This document shows positions 1 to 9,794 of a DNA stretch of 64,000 nucleotides, piece after piece. The DNA is from Diaporthe sp. PMI_573. Taxonomy: Eukaryota > Ascomycota > Sordariomycetes > Diaporthales > Diaporthaceae. Every line of letters begins with the position of its first letter. Position 1 is the first letter of the stretch. The position numbers were made by a program, and so were the translations under genes. The notes under the pieces were generated by a model, which was given only the letters and a program-made list of their open reading frames with translations, was not told where the DNA came from and ran no database searches. The stretch spans positions 1,302,001 through 1,366,000 of the forward strand of contig JAJTUP010000014.1 in assembly GCA_021399435.1 (NCBI GenBank), read 5' to 3'.

Positions 1-1455
1 CGTTGGCAAAGTCCAAGACGCTGTACGTCCGGCGGAGGACGCCGCTGCCGAGGCTGTAGCCGGTGCTGTACGAGTACCCGTAGCTGGTGTTTTGCACGCC
101 GAAGAGGCACAGCTCGGTGTCAAGGTATGAGGAGTAGGATGAGTAGGTCGCCAGGTCGACGTCCGTCACGGGGACGATGAGGTCCTCCAGGGCGACGGAG
201 ATGTTGGGACCGTTGGAGCCCCTGCCGAGCCTGAAGGTGTAATTTGTCGACGCGTCGTTCGTTCCGGCGTTGCACCCGATCAGCGCCATGCCAACTCTCG
301 AGTCGTAGTAGGCTCCTGCGACCTCCCAGATTTGAGAGACCACATCGTCAGGCAAGACGCTGAAGGGGTCCGTAGGGGCGAAGGTCACAGAGAACATGTA
401 TTGACCCGAAGATGTGCCATCATACACGCTGTCGTAGAAGTAGTTGTCGTCATCCTCCGCACTGTAGGTGATTGAGATCGGCTCCGCGCTGTCCTTTGTT
501 GTGGCGTTGATGCTCGATATCATCATCAGCATCTTGTAACCGGCGTAAGAGGACGACACCCGGGAAAGGTTTCCTTCGAACTTGGTCGTGTCGATGGCGC
601 CAAAGAGGATATTGCCCGAGCTCGCCTGCGCATCGTCAACCCAGATTGAGTACGTCGTGCTGTTGATGAGTCCTTCTGCCACCAGACGATCCGCAAAGGT
701 CGAGTGTGCGGTGTCATTGTAGCCGAGGCCGAGAACACCGATGTACCGGTCGGTGTAGTTGACCAGCCCGACAGTGAAATTGTCAAAAGATACATCGCCT
801 AGGGCAATCGAATCGTTGAAGAACTTCCCCTCCGCGTAGGAACCATCCGAGTAGTAATTGTCAAAATCGTAGCTGGAGCTCGAGCTCGAGTCGTCGATCT
901 CTGGGGTCTCGTACGCGAATGTGGATGAGACGTTGGGCGAGACTGCGAAGAAAATTAGCACCTGGAAAGCGAGACTGTATCCCCCCTGCCGTAGAGTATG
1001 ACTCGGCGATCGACACCGCTCCGGGCGGGGAGCCCCAGCAGCAGGACAGATCCGAGACCGTGATCTGGCGGGTCTTTTATCTGAACGGGACATGACTTAC
1101 AACTTCCCCATATGCACATCTCAGTGCTCTCACTATAATAACTGTCCGAATCATAGGTGCTACCGTAGTAGCTACTTGAGTAGGTACAATCGCTCGACCT
1201 AGTATCTTTGACCCATGTGTCTGAAGAAGAGGACGAGAGAACAAGAGACACAGGCTGGCCAGGCGTCCCGACAGTGACGTTCACCACGTAGGTCATGGCA
1301 CCCATGAAGACCTCCGCATCTACGGCTCGTGGTTTCGAGGCCCTTGAGGCGACATCGCGGGGAGAGCTGACGTGCCTCGCGAAAGGAAATTGGACAACTG
1401 CAAAGGCTGGTTGTGTGCAAGCCCCCAAGAGCGCCAAAACCAGTGACGCCTTCAT
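1..1455 (-). CDS. Secreted aspartic-protease-like protein (family A1 fold) with both catalytic Asp lost; C-terminus beyond window
   Basis: Two exons are visible: 1455-1101 and 942-1, separated by a 158-nt intron (donor GTAAGT at 1100, branch TGCTAAT, acceptor CGCAG at 943). The start ATG at 1455 opens a signal peptide (MKASLVLALLGACTQPAFA). The fold is that of fungal A1 (yapsin/SAP-type) aspartic proteases: YVVNVTVGTPGQPVSL, SPNVSSTFAYETPEI, YSDGSYAEGKFFNDS, YIGVLGLGYNDT, NILFGAIDTTKFEG, VGMALIGCNA and TELCLFGVQN. The first DTGSSDTWV motif instead reads SSSSSDTWV, and the second DSGTTLTYLP motif reads APTDPFSVLP, so both catalytic aspartates are missing. The frame is otherwise open and well conserved for over 430 codons, which suggests a maintained pseudo-enzyme rather than debris. 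Ser/Tyr-rich acidic stretches interrupt the N-terminal lobe. The protein runs off the left edge shortly before the expected end of the second lobe. It is probably secreted or cell-wall associated. The family call is firm; absence of peptidase activity is inferred. Confidence 0.82.
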
Positions 1456-4400
1456 GGTGAATGAAGGCCGGCGAAAGAGATGTAAACGAGTGGCGGGGGA
1501 GATGATCGCGTGCTCAAAGAAGAGACATCAAGAGGGAGGGCGAGGACGTCCCGTCGCAGCCATTGTGTGTGTATATATGAACGGCCAGGGCGATAGGGAA
1601 CGGCAAGGCAGCAAAAGGATTTTCAGTCCCAAAAGGAGCATAAAATAACTTGCCATATCCCTCCTAGAGTCACACAGCAGGATCATGGCCCCGTGTGGCT
1701 TGGTGGTTTCCTGCAGGCCGTTCGCCGCCTCTCCCTTGTCCATTCCCCATGCGGTCGAGTCGCCAAGAAATCGTATTTTAAGCTTGTCAGTGATTGGGTT
1801 ATGCCCGGTGTAGCGAGATGAGTAAGGCCTGACAGGGCCTAGAGCGCACAAGCTCCCGTGGCTCTGGGCCGCCAATCCCAGGCTCAATGGCACTAACGGC
1901 TGCCGATCCTGACTCCGGTGTATTAAAAATAGGCAGCCATCTGGGTCCGATGGGGTTCGTGATGGCTTCTTCGTGTCGAGATGCCGCAGCAGGAGCACCA
2001 CGGGACAACAGGATACAACAGTAAGCGAGGCGACTACATACACGAACGAGTCAACGCATCTTGTCCCCCTCCTCGGGTCACTCGTTCCTTTCCAGCTCTA
2101 GGCATCCAGAGACCCAGCGTTGAGCAGAGGGAGGCGATGCTCAAGCTTGTGAGATGCAGAGCGAGCGGGGAGGTGAGTTGGCTCCATTCTCATTGGCGAC
2201 AGGGTGCAGCAGCTTCATGGGCCGAAGATACAATCTCGTTTCTTTGAAACAAACAAGGTGCCATAGCATGAGCCTATGCTGCAGTGCTTCATACCAAGGG
2301 TTGAGTGTAAAAAAGAGTAAAAGGAGGCTGGAGGTGTGGCATCTTGGTGACCGCTTCCGAGGTTGGTAGGCAAATGGCCAATGGAGTGTTGACTCAGCCG
2401 GTGCTTTAGCCTCAACGTTGTCAGCTCGTGGAAAGATGGTGGCTCAGAAGGTTGCATCCATGCCCGTTATACGCTGGAGCAGGCCCTATTGGTCAGCCTC
2501 GTCCAAGGTGTCATCGGTCTTTAGGACGACAGATCTGTGAGTTGCTATTGTTTATCGACAATCAGAACGTGAATTCACATTTTCTATGCCTGATGCATAT
2601 GCAGTGTCACGAGAACGTGCCTGTCACAGACGATCGCTGCTTGATTCTGTCGTCTTTCATGGCCTCGTCGATCCCGCTCCGTGGTCAACCCAGTGCCAGA
2701 GTGAGTGTGTCGTATCATCAAGCCGGTGCGCATGAATCGTCCCAGGCGCTGCCACGAGCACTCTAAGGGGCGAGGGCCACCATCGGCACCAAGACAGGCA
2801 CCTTGCTGCAAGAATGAGCCACGGATGGGATGTCGGGAGCGGTGCTTGTCATGGTCCCTCAGGGGTCTGATTGGGCCCCGGAACTGTAGTGGGAGGACGT
2901 TGACTTTGGTGCCATCCTGGCTCTTCGCAATCCTTTCATGATGGCCCAATTGAAAGATGGACTTGGGAATGGGAGTGATGACTGATGGGGTGGTGAGGAA
3001 TCATCTCACGGGCTCACGCCAGTCCCACTCGTCGTAAGAATGGCCGAGCACCGACAGTTTGCCCGTTGTTGGTCGGCGCAGCAGAGACCGCCAAGTCTGC
3101 TGAAGTATACACTAGATCCAGTGCTGTATGCCGGCTATCGGCAGTCACTGGGTGCGGCCATCGGGCACGACAATCAATCCCTGGAAGGAGAGAACCTTGG
3201 CGGGCAGATGCGCTGGACATGTTGGTTGAGGATCTCTCGTGGCGGCAGGCATGGCAGTCATGGTTGACCGCGATAACGTGCTTGCGTGGTCCTGTGGGGC
3301 GCCAAAAACGTGGATGCAGGAGAGAGGAACGTCGTAGCGTACTAACTTGAACTCCATGTCTTGACAGGCAATTCTGTTAGTCCGCATCAAACCGGCCCAT
3401 TGTCCCTCGCATTCTCTTCGAAAAGATGCAATTCTTACAAATCTTTCAATACCTTGCTCCATATCAAGTTGATCGCCTCAATAACGCGTCCCATTTCATG
3501 CGGTGAACGACCGAAGGTGTTATGAGCCAGTGGACGGACTCTTCTCGGAGACTGATGTTCAGTGATCTCCGTATCTGCGTGGGTTGCCGCGGGTGATGCT
3601 GCTCGCTCCTCCAGCGCCACTTAGTCGAATGACTCCAGGGCCAGCTGGGGTGGGATCATGGCCAAACCCCCATCTCTCATCAAGGCTTTGGGTATCAAGA
3701 TCATCACGAAATGATGTGTATCTTCTTGGTAAATGTCCTCCACAACTGCTAATGCAACCCAGCGGATAATCGGAGATGGGATGGCGGGCTCGTGACCTCG
3801 ATAGCCGGGCTCATGCAGCAACAATGACTTGAGGATGGCAATGCGGCACGGCCTAAGTGATGGCCTCGTGGGCCTCACTTTTAGAGACCACTGCAGCAAC
3901 TGCATCAGTGCATGCATACTACAGCAGGTTTGCCCGCGTGACTCCAGGACTCCCGGCTCCTGTTCGTGGGCGCCGCACAAGCTCGTTCTCCACTCCACCA
4001 ACGTCGTCCATGTCTACTGTTAGTGTAATCTCCTCGTGCAGGCAGGCATCTCGACAGCTCAGCACCTCCGAAGAGTCCGTCCAGTCCTGGCCTGCCCCGC
4101 GACTCTTGGGTATCAGCTCCCACGATCCTCCGGTGGGACCGGCCTGTTTCAGGACCGAAAACATGGCTGTTTGCCGCCAGGTCCGCGGGCCCTGGCCGTC
4201 GTAGATCAGGGACCTCTTCCCCGCGGTTCGTCCGTTTCTCTCAGGTGGGTTCGCATCTCAGGCAACGATTCGCCCTTGTTTGCTCCTGCAGTCCATCCTG
4301 GGAAAGACGCGAGACAGCGAGCCCAACTCGGGCCCTGGCCTCAAAGTCTCCGCTGCCATTGGCAGGACCGCGTCCGCGCCAACTATCTATGGGCCCAGGA

Positions 4401-4881
4401 CCCAATTTAGACATGAATACGCGAGACTCGCTGCATATCGCAACGAGGAGAACAGCTCACCCACCCCCACAAACAGCCACTTGGTTCTTCTTATCGCCCA
4501 GGAATATCGCGCGACCTTGTTGGGCAATTCGCTCAACTGCTGTCTGAGACGCATTATTCTCGAAGCGCGCTAGAATATGGAGACACCGCCATGTCGGCGT
4601 CTGCCCGCCTGACCGAATGTCGAAACGAGGATCGTGGGTGAGGAATCCGGTGGATCTCGCTCGGTGTTGGGCTTGAGTTTCCGGGGTCTCCAGACCGCCA
4701 ACACTTTGAGCTGACTCCCGAGGTCCTCAATCGTACATGTATCTAGCTCCGAGGGCCAGCTGATTGTCGTGACTGCTCTTTGCAGTCAGAACCATCTTAT
4801 AATCCCAACTCACAGCCCGAGCGGCTCTCCCGTCCTCATCGAGCTCTATCGTCACCACTCTCATCAACGTCAAACTAGACT
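1456..4881. other. Intergenic, 3.4 kb, no supported gene
   Basis: Only short overlapping reading frames on both strands, none with a recognisable motif, a coherent chain of splice sites or a codon pattern like the neighbours. The segment near 1456-1650 should hold the promoter of the protease-like gene. A transposon remnant too decayed to recognise cannot be excluded. Confidence 0.5.
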
Positions 4882-5886
4882 ATGTCTGCCTCAGTCATAT
4901 CCAGAAATCCTTTCCATAGGAATTCAACAAGGACTATGGCCAACCAATCATGTCCTCCTCCCCCTCCTCCACATGCAGCAAACCCAAAGACAATCTCCCG
5001 ACATAGTCTCGCTCCTTCAACAAGGAAACGCTCTGAAGCAGCAGACAACACCGCAATCTTCATGGTCCCAATCTACGACGACAGACATCAGGGCGCAGAC
5101 CTGCTCATAGTCTCACCCTCAAAAGTGAACCATCACGACCGCTCAGACACACCAGCCAGGGCACCCACGCCCCCTCCCAAGCCGGTCATTCCCCGGCAGT
5201 GCGAGGACTGGGACGACTTCATCTCATGGAGGAAGTCAGAGGCGATGTGCAAGGCCTCAAAATCAGAGAAGCCGCGCCTCGCAAATTCGGCCAAGGAGGA
5301 CATCATGCGCGGGTTTGAGGAGTGGAAGGACTATCTGTCGCAGATGAGGATCCCCGGAAGGAGAGCGAGGCCCGTCTCGATAATGAGCACCGGCACAAAC
5401 GGCCGCAGCCTCGCGAGGTCGAGCATGTGCTCCGTCTCGACCGTCTCGAGCACCAGCTCTTCGAGGGCAAGGTCTCTGAGGAAGACCTCCCGGTCAAGAC
5501 ACCTGAGGGCCTACTACTCGATGGGATCCCTCCTGAGGAATAGGTTCAGCCCAAACAGCAATGGTATGCACTCCGTCCCATAGACTGTAATCCAGGTTCC
5601 TCATGCTAACAATCCACCATCAGAGCCTGTTATAAGTCCTATCGCAGACATCCTGCGCAACTCAACAAGCCGGCCTCAGCTTGCGAAGCGGAGGCCAACA
5701 AGCCAGCACTCGCTCCCGGCAAATTGGACGTATTTTTGCAGCCCGCCTCCTCATCCTCCGCCCAATAAGCCTCTTCCGGCTATACCTGGCGAGGCACAGC
5801 AGAGACAGAAGAAATCGAGGAAGAGGAATCGCTCGGTGATTGAGATGAAGGAGAGGAAGAGGTTTCAGTTCCTTCTCTGGCAGTGA
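4882..5886 (+). CDS. Hypothetical proline- and serine-rich protein, 314 aa, two exons
   Basis: Not recognised. Exon 1 is 4882-5563 and exon 2 is 5624-5886. The 60-nt intron has donor GTATGC, branch TGCTAAC at 5604 and acceptor ATCAG; splicing bypasses a stop at 5581-5583 and adds about 87 residues. The N-terminus has a polyproline run (CPPPPPPH). The middle has a mixed-charge segment that may fold (WDDFISWRKSEAMC, GFEEWKDYLSQMR), followed by a Ser/Arg-rich part. Exon 2 ends with PPPHPPPNKPLPAIPGE and a basic tail (KKSRKRNR ... MKERKRFQF). No signal peptide or membrane segment is seen. The proline motifs could be SH3 or WW ligands, which is a guess. The start is the first ATG of the frame, in a CT-rich leader. 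The last third overlaps a plausible-looking antisense reading frame (5780-5989), so the 3' structure is less certain. Confidence 0.55.
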
Positions 5887-6252
5887 TCTCATCAAATCTC
5901 ACTGCTGGTGAAGGTATAGGAGCCGGAACGGACTTGACAATAATTTCTAATGAATCACGACTTGGACGTCTTTGACTGTCCACCCTCATTCATGAAACCA
6001 TGTTCAATGCCGTGAAATACTACCACTTGAGAAGTGACCATAAGGACTATTGGTCTCTCTTCGCCATCGAGTGTATCTGCCGCCTCTTCGTACGATTCCG
6101 TTTTGGCACTCCACCTGAACCGAAGTCTCAGTCTCAACCAATCTGCCGAACACTCTTTCGTCATCATGGACCGTGAGTTAATCAAAAACGCCAAGGATGT
6201 CCATCCATGCTGTATCTGCAATCCCTCCTACAGCTCCGCCGCCGACTCATTT

Positions 6253-7000
6253 TCATGTCTTCTTATCAGCAATCACAGCCGGTTGAGGTTTCTGGACTAA
6301 ACCCTCTACCTCGTCGCCGACATCAAAGCGAACCGTCTTGGTATACTTCTTCGGATTCCCGACAACCTTGTGCTCGACCTCATCATCATTGTGCTCGACC
6401 TCGACATCCTTGAAGCTGGTCAAGGTGAGCTCCGTGTGCGACTCGGCGAGTATCTGCCAGGACTTCTGGCGCATGATCGGAAGGTCTGTCGGCAATAATG
6501 ATCAGCATCTTTGCCTTTCAGTGGAGCTTGTACGGTCTGGGACGTCTTAGTTACCACTGGAGCGGCGGCTATGGCCATCAAAGAGTCTCGAGGCCCGTCC
6601 TCGAACTTTCTCAAAGACCTCGCGCGACCGCAAGGCGATTGCTCCCCCGGCTCCGACCGCCACCCCACGCAGCTTCGAGACGACCGCTTGGGCTCTGCGA
6701 AAGAGTGACTTTTGATCTGTCCTCATGTCGGCTGGTGGCTCGGCGGTCGGCAGGTTTGCCTCCTCGCACACATTGCGGCGGAAGTACTCGGCTGTTTCGT
6801 GTTCAGTGCCAATCCCCAGGTGTGTGTGTCCCGGATTCAGAAAGAGGTTTGAGATCTCATGACTTACGATTGACGACTTTCAGCCACACCAGCAAGAAGA
6901 CGGTGGGCACGGTGGCGAGCAGGATGACAATGGAGAGGGTCAAAATGACGATGGCGGATCCATTGCCTGCTGTTTGGGTGTTCTCGTGAGCTTCCGACAT
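6253..7000 (-). CDS. Hypothetical single-pass membrane protein, 200 aa, three exons
   Basis: Not recognised as a known family. Exons are 7000-6868, 6791-6555 and 6485-6253. The introns are 76 nt (GTAAGT...ACAG) and 69 nt (GTAACT...GACAG), and all three exons join in phase. After a short N-terminus (MSEAHENTQTAG) there is one strong hydrophobic segment at about residues 16-40 (AIVILTLSIVILLATVPTVF), then a basic juxtamembrane stretch. The likely topology is N-out/C-in with a cytosolic tail of about 155 residues. The tail contains an Arg/Ala-rich amphipathic region (SLFRRAQAVVSKLRG, REVFEKVRGRASRLF) and an acidic end with DVEVEHNDDEVEHKVVG and VRFDVGDEVEGL. Without the second splice the protein would stop at 6547. 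The phase agreement and sensible composition of exon 3 favour the spliced form. It is divergent from the gene starting at 7634. Confidence 0.6.
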
Positions 7001-7633
7001 GGTGGCTTGCAGTGGACGGTTTCTGCCTGTCGTGCCTTCAAGAAATTGCTGGTAGACGGGTGGTTGTGATGACCAGAGTTGGAAGTTGTCGACACAAGCC
7101 CTGGAGAGGTGTTGAACGATGCAACAAACGTCGAGACCGGAAAGCTACTTTGGTCTGGAGCTCCTAAACGACTTCAGAGTCTGTTGCCCAGCCTACTGTC
7201 ACTACCAAAGCAGGGCAAAAGTGAATTGGAACCATTTCACAGCTCCGCCTGCACTTGTACACAAACACGGCGTGTCCACTGCCCTCGGCGACTTCAACCC
7301 ATTCACTGCCGGCGCATCTACTTTCTCCATCGTTTGTTGTTGTCTGAGCGTCAGCATCTGTCTCGCAACCTTTATCTGTCAACTCATCTGACAACCACGA
7401 GCTCACCTTGCCATCAACACCTCATAGCACACACTTGACTTGAAGGTCGAGCATTACGCTTGAGGCCCTTGAGTCCGCATACTGGCACCTCAAATTCACT
7501 CTCTTCTCTCAAGTCAACTAGTCTAACTAGTCGCCACTTTCACCTACAGGTAAGTCCGTTTGCCGCGACGCCTTGAGTAGTATACTCAATCCTCATCATC
7601 GTGGCCGAGCTGACCATCGTCCACTACAGAGGC
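7001..7633. promoter_or_regulatory. Divergent promoter region with 5'-UTR intron of the 7634 gene
   Basis: This 633-bp spacer separates two divergent genes. On the plus strand a probable leader intron lies at 7550-7629: the donor CAG|GTAAGT, a CTGAC branch near 7610 and acceptor CTACAG end only four bases before the ATG at 7634. The stretch 7516-7533 carries a direct repeat of AACTAGT. Short reading frames between 7079 and 7438 look non-coding. Confidence 0.45.
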
Positions 7634-8506
7634 ATGGCGCCAGCTCACTTTAAGAGTTCCAAGCCGAAGTTCCAGCCTAGGGCTGGAACCAAGGTTCTTG
7701 CTGGAAGAATCGAAAAGAAAGCCAGCAAACAGTCGAATTTGACTGTGCACACGTTCGCCACCGTCCTCACCATCCGCACGAGGAACGACGCCACCAACGA
7801 CGCCCCCACCGATCATGCGATGCAGGACACCGTCGACACCGCCCTCACCGGCCAAGTGAATGAGGAGTCCCTCGTCACTAACCCCCCGAGCGCGACCGAA
7901 GCCCCCGTTTTGGCGACCAAGGAGATGAATAAACCTTTCAAGCTCGATGAGGCGATTCCCAAGGCGGGTCTTCGATTCCTGGGCGAGTGGGATGGTCGAA
8001 AGCGCTCAATCATGGGCAGATGGACGAGTGAGAACGAAGTGGCCAAGGCGCTCCACGCTGACATGGCAATCATCCACAAGCGCCACGCACAAGGAGTCAT
8101 CAGCCCGATCTTCCACCAAGCGGCCAAGATGCTCGAGGACGGTTACATGTGGGGGCTGGCAAGACATGAAGATATCACGGAGGAGGAGGCGCGTGATAAC
8201 TGGAAGCGCTTCTTGGGAAGGCTGTGGGCGGACAGTGTCAGGAAGTGGCCAGGGAGGCTGTCTCAGAAGCGTTTCGCTCACTTCTTTTCTGCTCTGGCGG
8301 AGGCCCGGTGGGCAGGAATCCATCAGCCGAAGATTGATGCGCGAGAGCCTGGACTGCTGGTTCAGCACATCTCACTGTTCTTGGATGCGGCGGATAGGGC
8401 TGTTTCCCCTGGGCCATTGGAGGCAATGTCTTCAACGATGATGACGATGAGTGAGAACGTCACCTGGCTGGGCCTTCCGTACCTACTTTACCTAGGCAGT
8501 CTTTGA
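7634..8506 (+). CDS. Hypothetical protein, 290 aa
   Basis: Not recognised. One uninterrupted exon from the ATG at 7634 to TGA at 8506. The frame extends upstream to 7601 without another ATG, and that upstream part lies in the probable leader intron. The N-terminal hundred residues are basic and low in complexity (KSSKPKFQPRAGTKVLAG). The remainder looks like a compact helical domain, with FLGEWDGRKRSIMGRW, AKALHADMAIIHKRHAQG, EEEARDNWKRFLGRLWAD, RFAHFFSALAEARWAGIH and LLVQHISLFLDAADRAV. No signal peptide is present; the last 14 residues are hydrophobic and may be an artefact if a 3' splice was missed. It is probably an intracellular protein of a lineage-restricted family. I assign no function. 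Confidence 0.6.
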   Translation: MAPAHFKSSKPKFQPRAGTKVLAGRIEKKASKQSNLTVHTFATVLTIRTRNDATNDAPTDHAMQDTVDTALTGQVNEESLVTNPPSATEAPVLATKEMNKPFKLDEAIPKAGLRFLGEWDGRKRSIMGRWTSENEVAKALHADMAIIHKRHAQGVISPIFHQAAKMLEDGYMWGLARHEDITEEEARDNWKRFLGRLWADSVRKWPGRLSQKRFAHFFSALAEARWAGIHQPKIDAREPGLLVQHISLFLDAADRAVSPGPLEAMSSTMMTMSENVTWLGLPYLLYLGSL

Positions 8507-8964
8507 AACTTGAGGAACTTGAGCCCTAAGTAGTTTGCTGTTTCAGCAATGGAAGTATACTGTGGAAAATCTCTGAAAAGACCAATGATCACTTCATGAC
8601 GTAAGATAGACAATGTTGGTGGTACTATGCCTTGATTTCCTCCATTAATTACACTTTGACTTCCTCCAATTCAAGGTCATGGTGTGGAAACGAAGGGTGT
8701 AACTGGTGGTAAACAAGAATGTCGGCAGACAGGCGATAGGGAACGCGCTCACATACGGCAGGAAGGAGGCAGAACATACGCTCTGGCCTGGCATTCAAAC
8801 GACCATGAACACCTCAGAAAAGCTTGAGCATACGCCCAAACATGGTTGGTGATTGTGTTTGCTTGTGGGTTTCAGCGGCCCCTGGTCCCAAGCGCCAGCT
8901 GGCATTCACTCAGCTCGTACCTACTACTTAAGACAGGGAATTGTATCTTTTTTAATGACCCTTG

Positions 8965-9063
8965 GGTCCCGTGGCCGAGTGGTCTAAAGCTGTCGAACAT
9001 TTGACCTAATTTCATTAGGTGCCTCGAGGCCACGGGTTCAAGTTCCCTGGTGTTCAAGGGACC
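8965..9063 (+). tRNA. tRNA-like sequence, probably a pseudogene or tRNA-derived element
   Basis: A perfect RNA polymerase III A box (TGGCCGAGTGG, 8972-8982) and a near-perfect B box (GGTTCAAGTTC, 9035-9045) lie 63 nt apart, a distance typical of class II (Leu/Ser) or intron-bearing tRNAs. The 7 nt before the A box (GGTCCCG) pair at six of seven positions with AGGGACC at 9057-9063. Between the boxes are three small hairpins: GTCGA/TTGAC, ACCTA-ATTTCAT-TAGGT (which looks like an anticodon arm with U33 and TTC) and GCCTCGAGGC. The 3' acceptor strand lies too far from the T arm, and the D and T stems each have a mismatch, so this is not a clean functional tRNA. It could be a mutated tRNA-Leu/Ser or the head of a short interspersed element. 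Confidence 0.35.
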
Positions 9064-9245
9064 TCATTTGGAAATGTGAAGTTCTTCTTCGGATCGCACA
9101 GAAGCCGACTGTCTTCGGACAGCCCGCTATCGCTAGCATCGCTCCTCATGGCTGCCCTTGAATATCCTCTTTTTTTGTCAATTCTTCTGATACTTTTCAT
9201 TTATCCGTGCGGAATTTCGTTTGCATGAGAATCAACTGCAATGTT

Positions 9246-9395
9246 CAAACGATGAGACTGCCTCCTATGGAAACACCTTCTATGAGATAGCCCCCTGTAG
9301 GAGTACTTCCTGCTTGACAGCTTCCCATGGCATGACCTTATGTACAAAATTTCTCCTTACATTACCTCCCATGTGAAAATCAACCTCTTATAAAC
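9246..9395. repeat. Degenerate 15-bp tandem minisatellite, about 9-10 units
   Basis: Reading from 9261 in steps of 15, successive units are CCTCCTATGGAAACA, CCTTCTATGAGATAG, CCCCCTGTAGGAGTA, CTTCCTGCTTGACAG, CTTCCCATGGCATGA, CCTTATGTACAAAAT, TTCTCCTTACATTAC and CTCCCATGTGAAAAT, with weaker units on either side. Consensus is roughly CCTYCYATGNNANNA. Many differences are C/T or G/A transitions. A 15-bp period equals five codons, so this may be a decayed pentapeptide-repeat coding region (see findings). Confidence 0.6.
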
Positions 9396-9794
9396 TGATA
9401 GTTTTAATGTTTCTGGCAAATGTGACAGGGTCTTACCCCCTCCCCTTCCTCGCCCCCTTCCTCGCCCCTTCCCCACCCTCACGTCTAGCACTACAAATCT
9501 TGGGTGGCTCGAGGCAATTAAACAGTTAAATTATGGGGCACATTACGTTTTCAAAAGGATGGCTATTAATTCTAGAATGAGACTAAGTACACACGTGCCG
9601 TGTGTGCTTTGTCTGACTTAAAATTTCTACTCTTTGTCACCTAACAAGATCGGCATGCTTTGCTCCACCCGGCAATGAGTGTAACTACTTCAGAAGTCGG
9701 TAGGACTTGATCCAGGAGTGTGCTTTTTAGATCATCTCAAATTCAACTTTTTCGAATGTGAGTTAACAAGCTACTAACTAGCGACATAAGAAGA

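Larger units (their letters stand above)
8507..9794. other. Gene-free, AT-richer stretch with tRNA-like and minisatellite elements
   Basis: No protein gene is supported. The segment is lower in GC than its surroundings and contains the tRNA-like sequence at 8965-9063 and the 15-bp repeat array at 9246-9395 (listed separately). It adjoins the HET pseudogene; together they look like a decaying, repeat-prone island. Nothing else is identified in 8507-8964 or 9396-9794. Confidence 0.5.

Noticed and set aside
5955..6221. 88-codon minus-strand frame between two called genes
   Set aside because: Could be a short gene, but there is no second exon in phase and no motif; kept only as part of the antisense-overlap finding.
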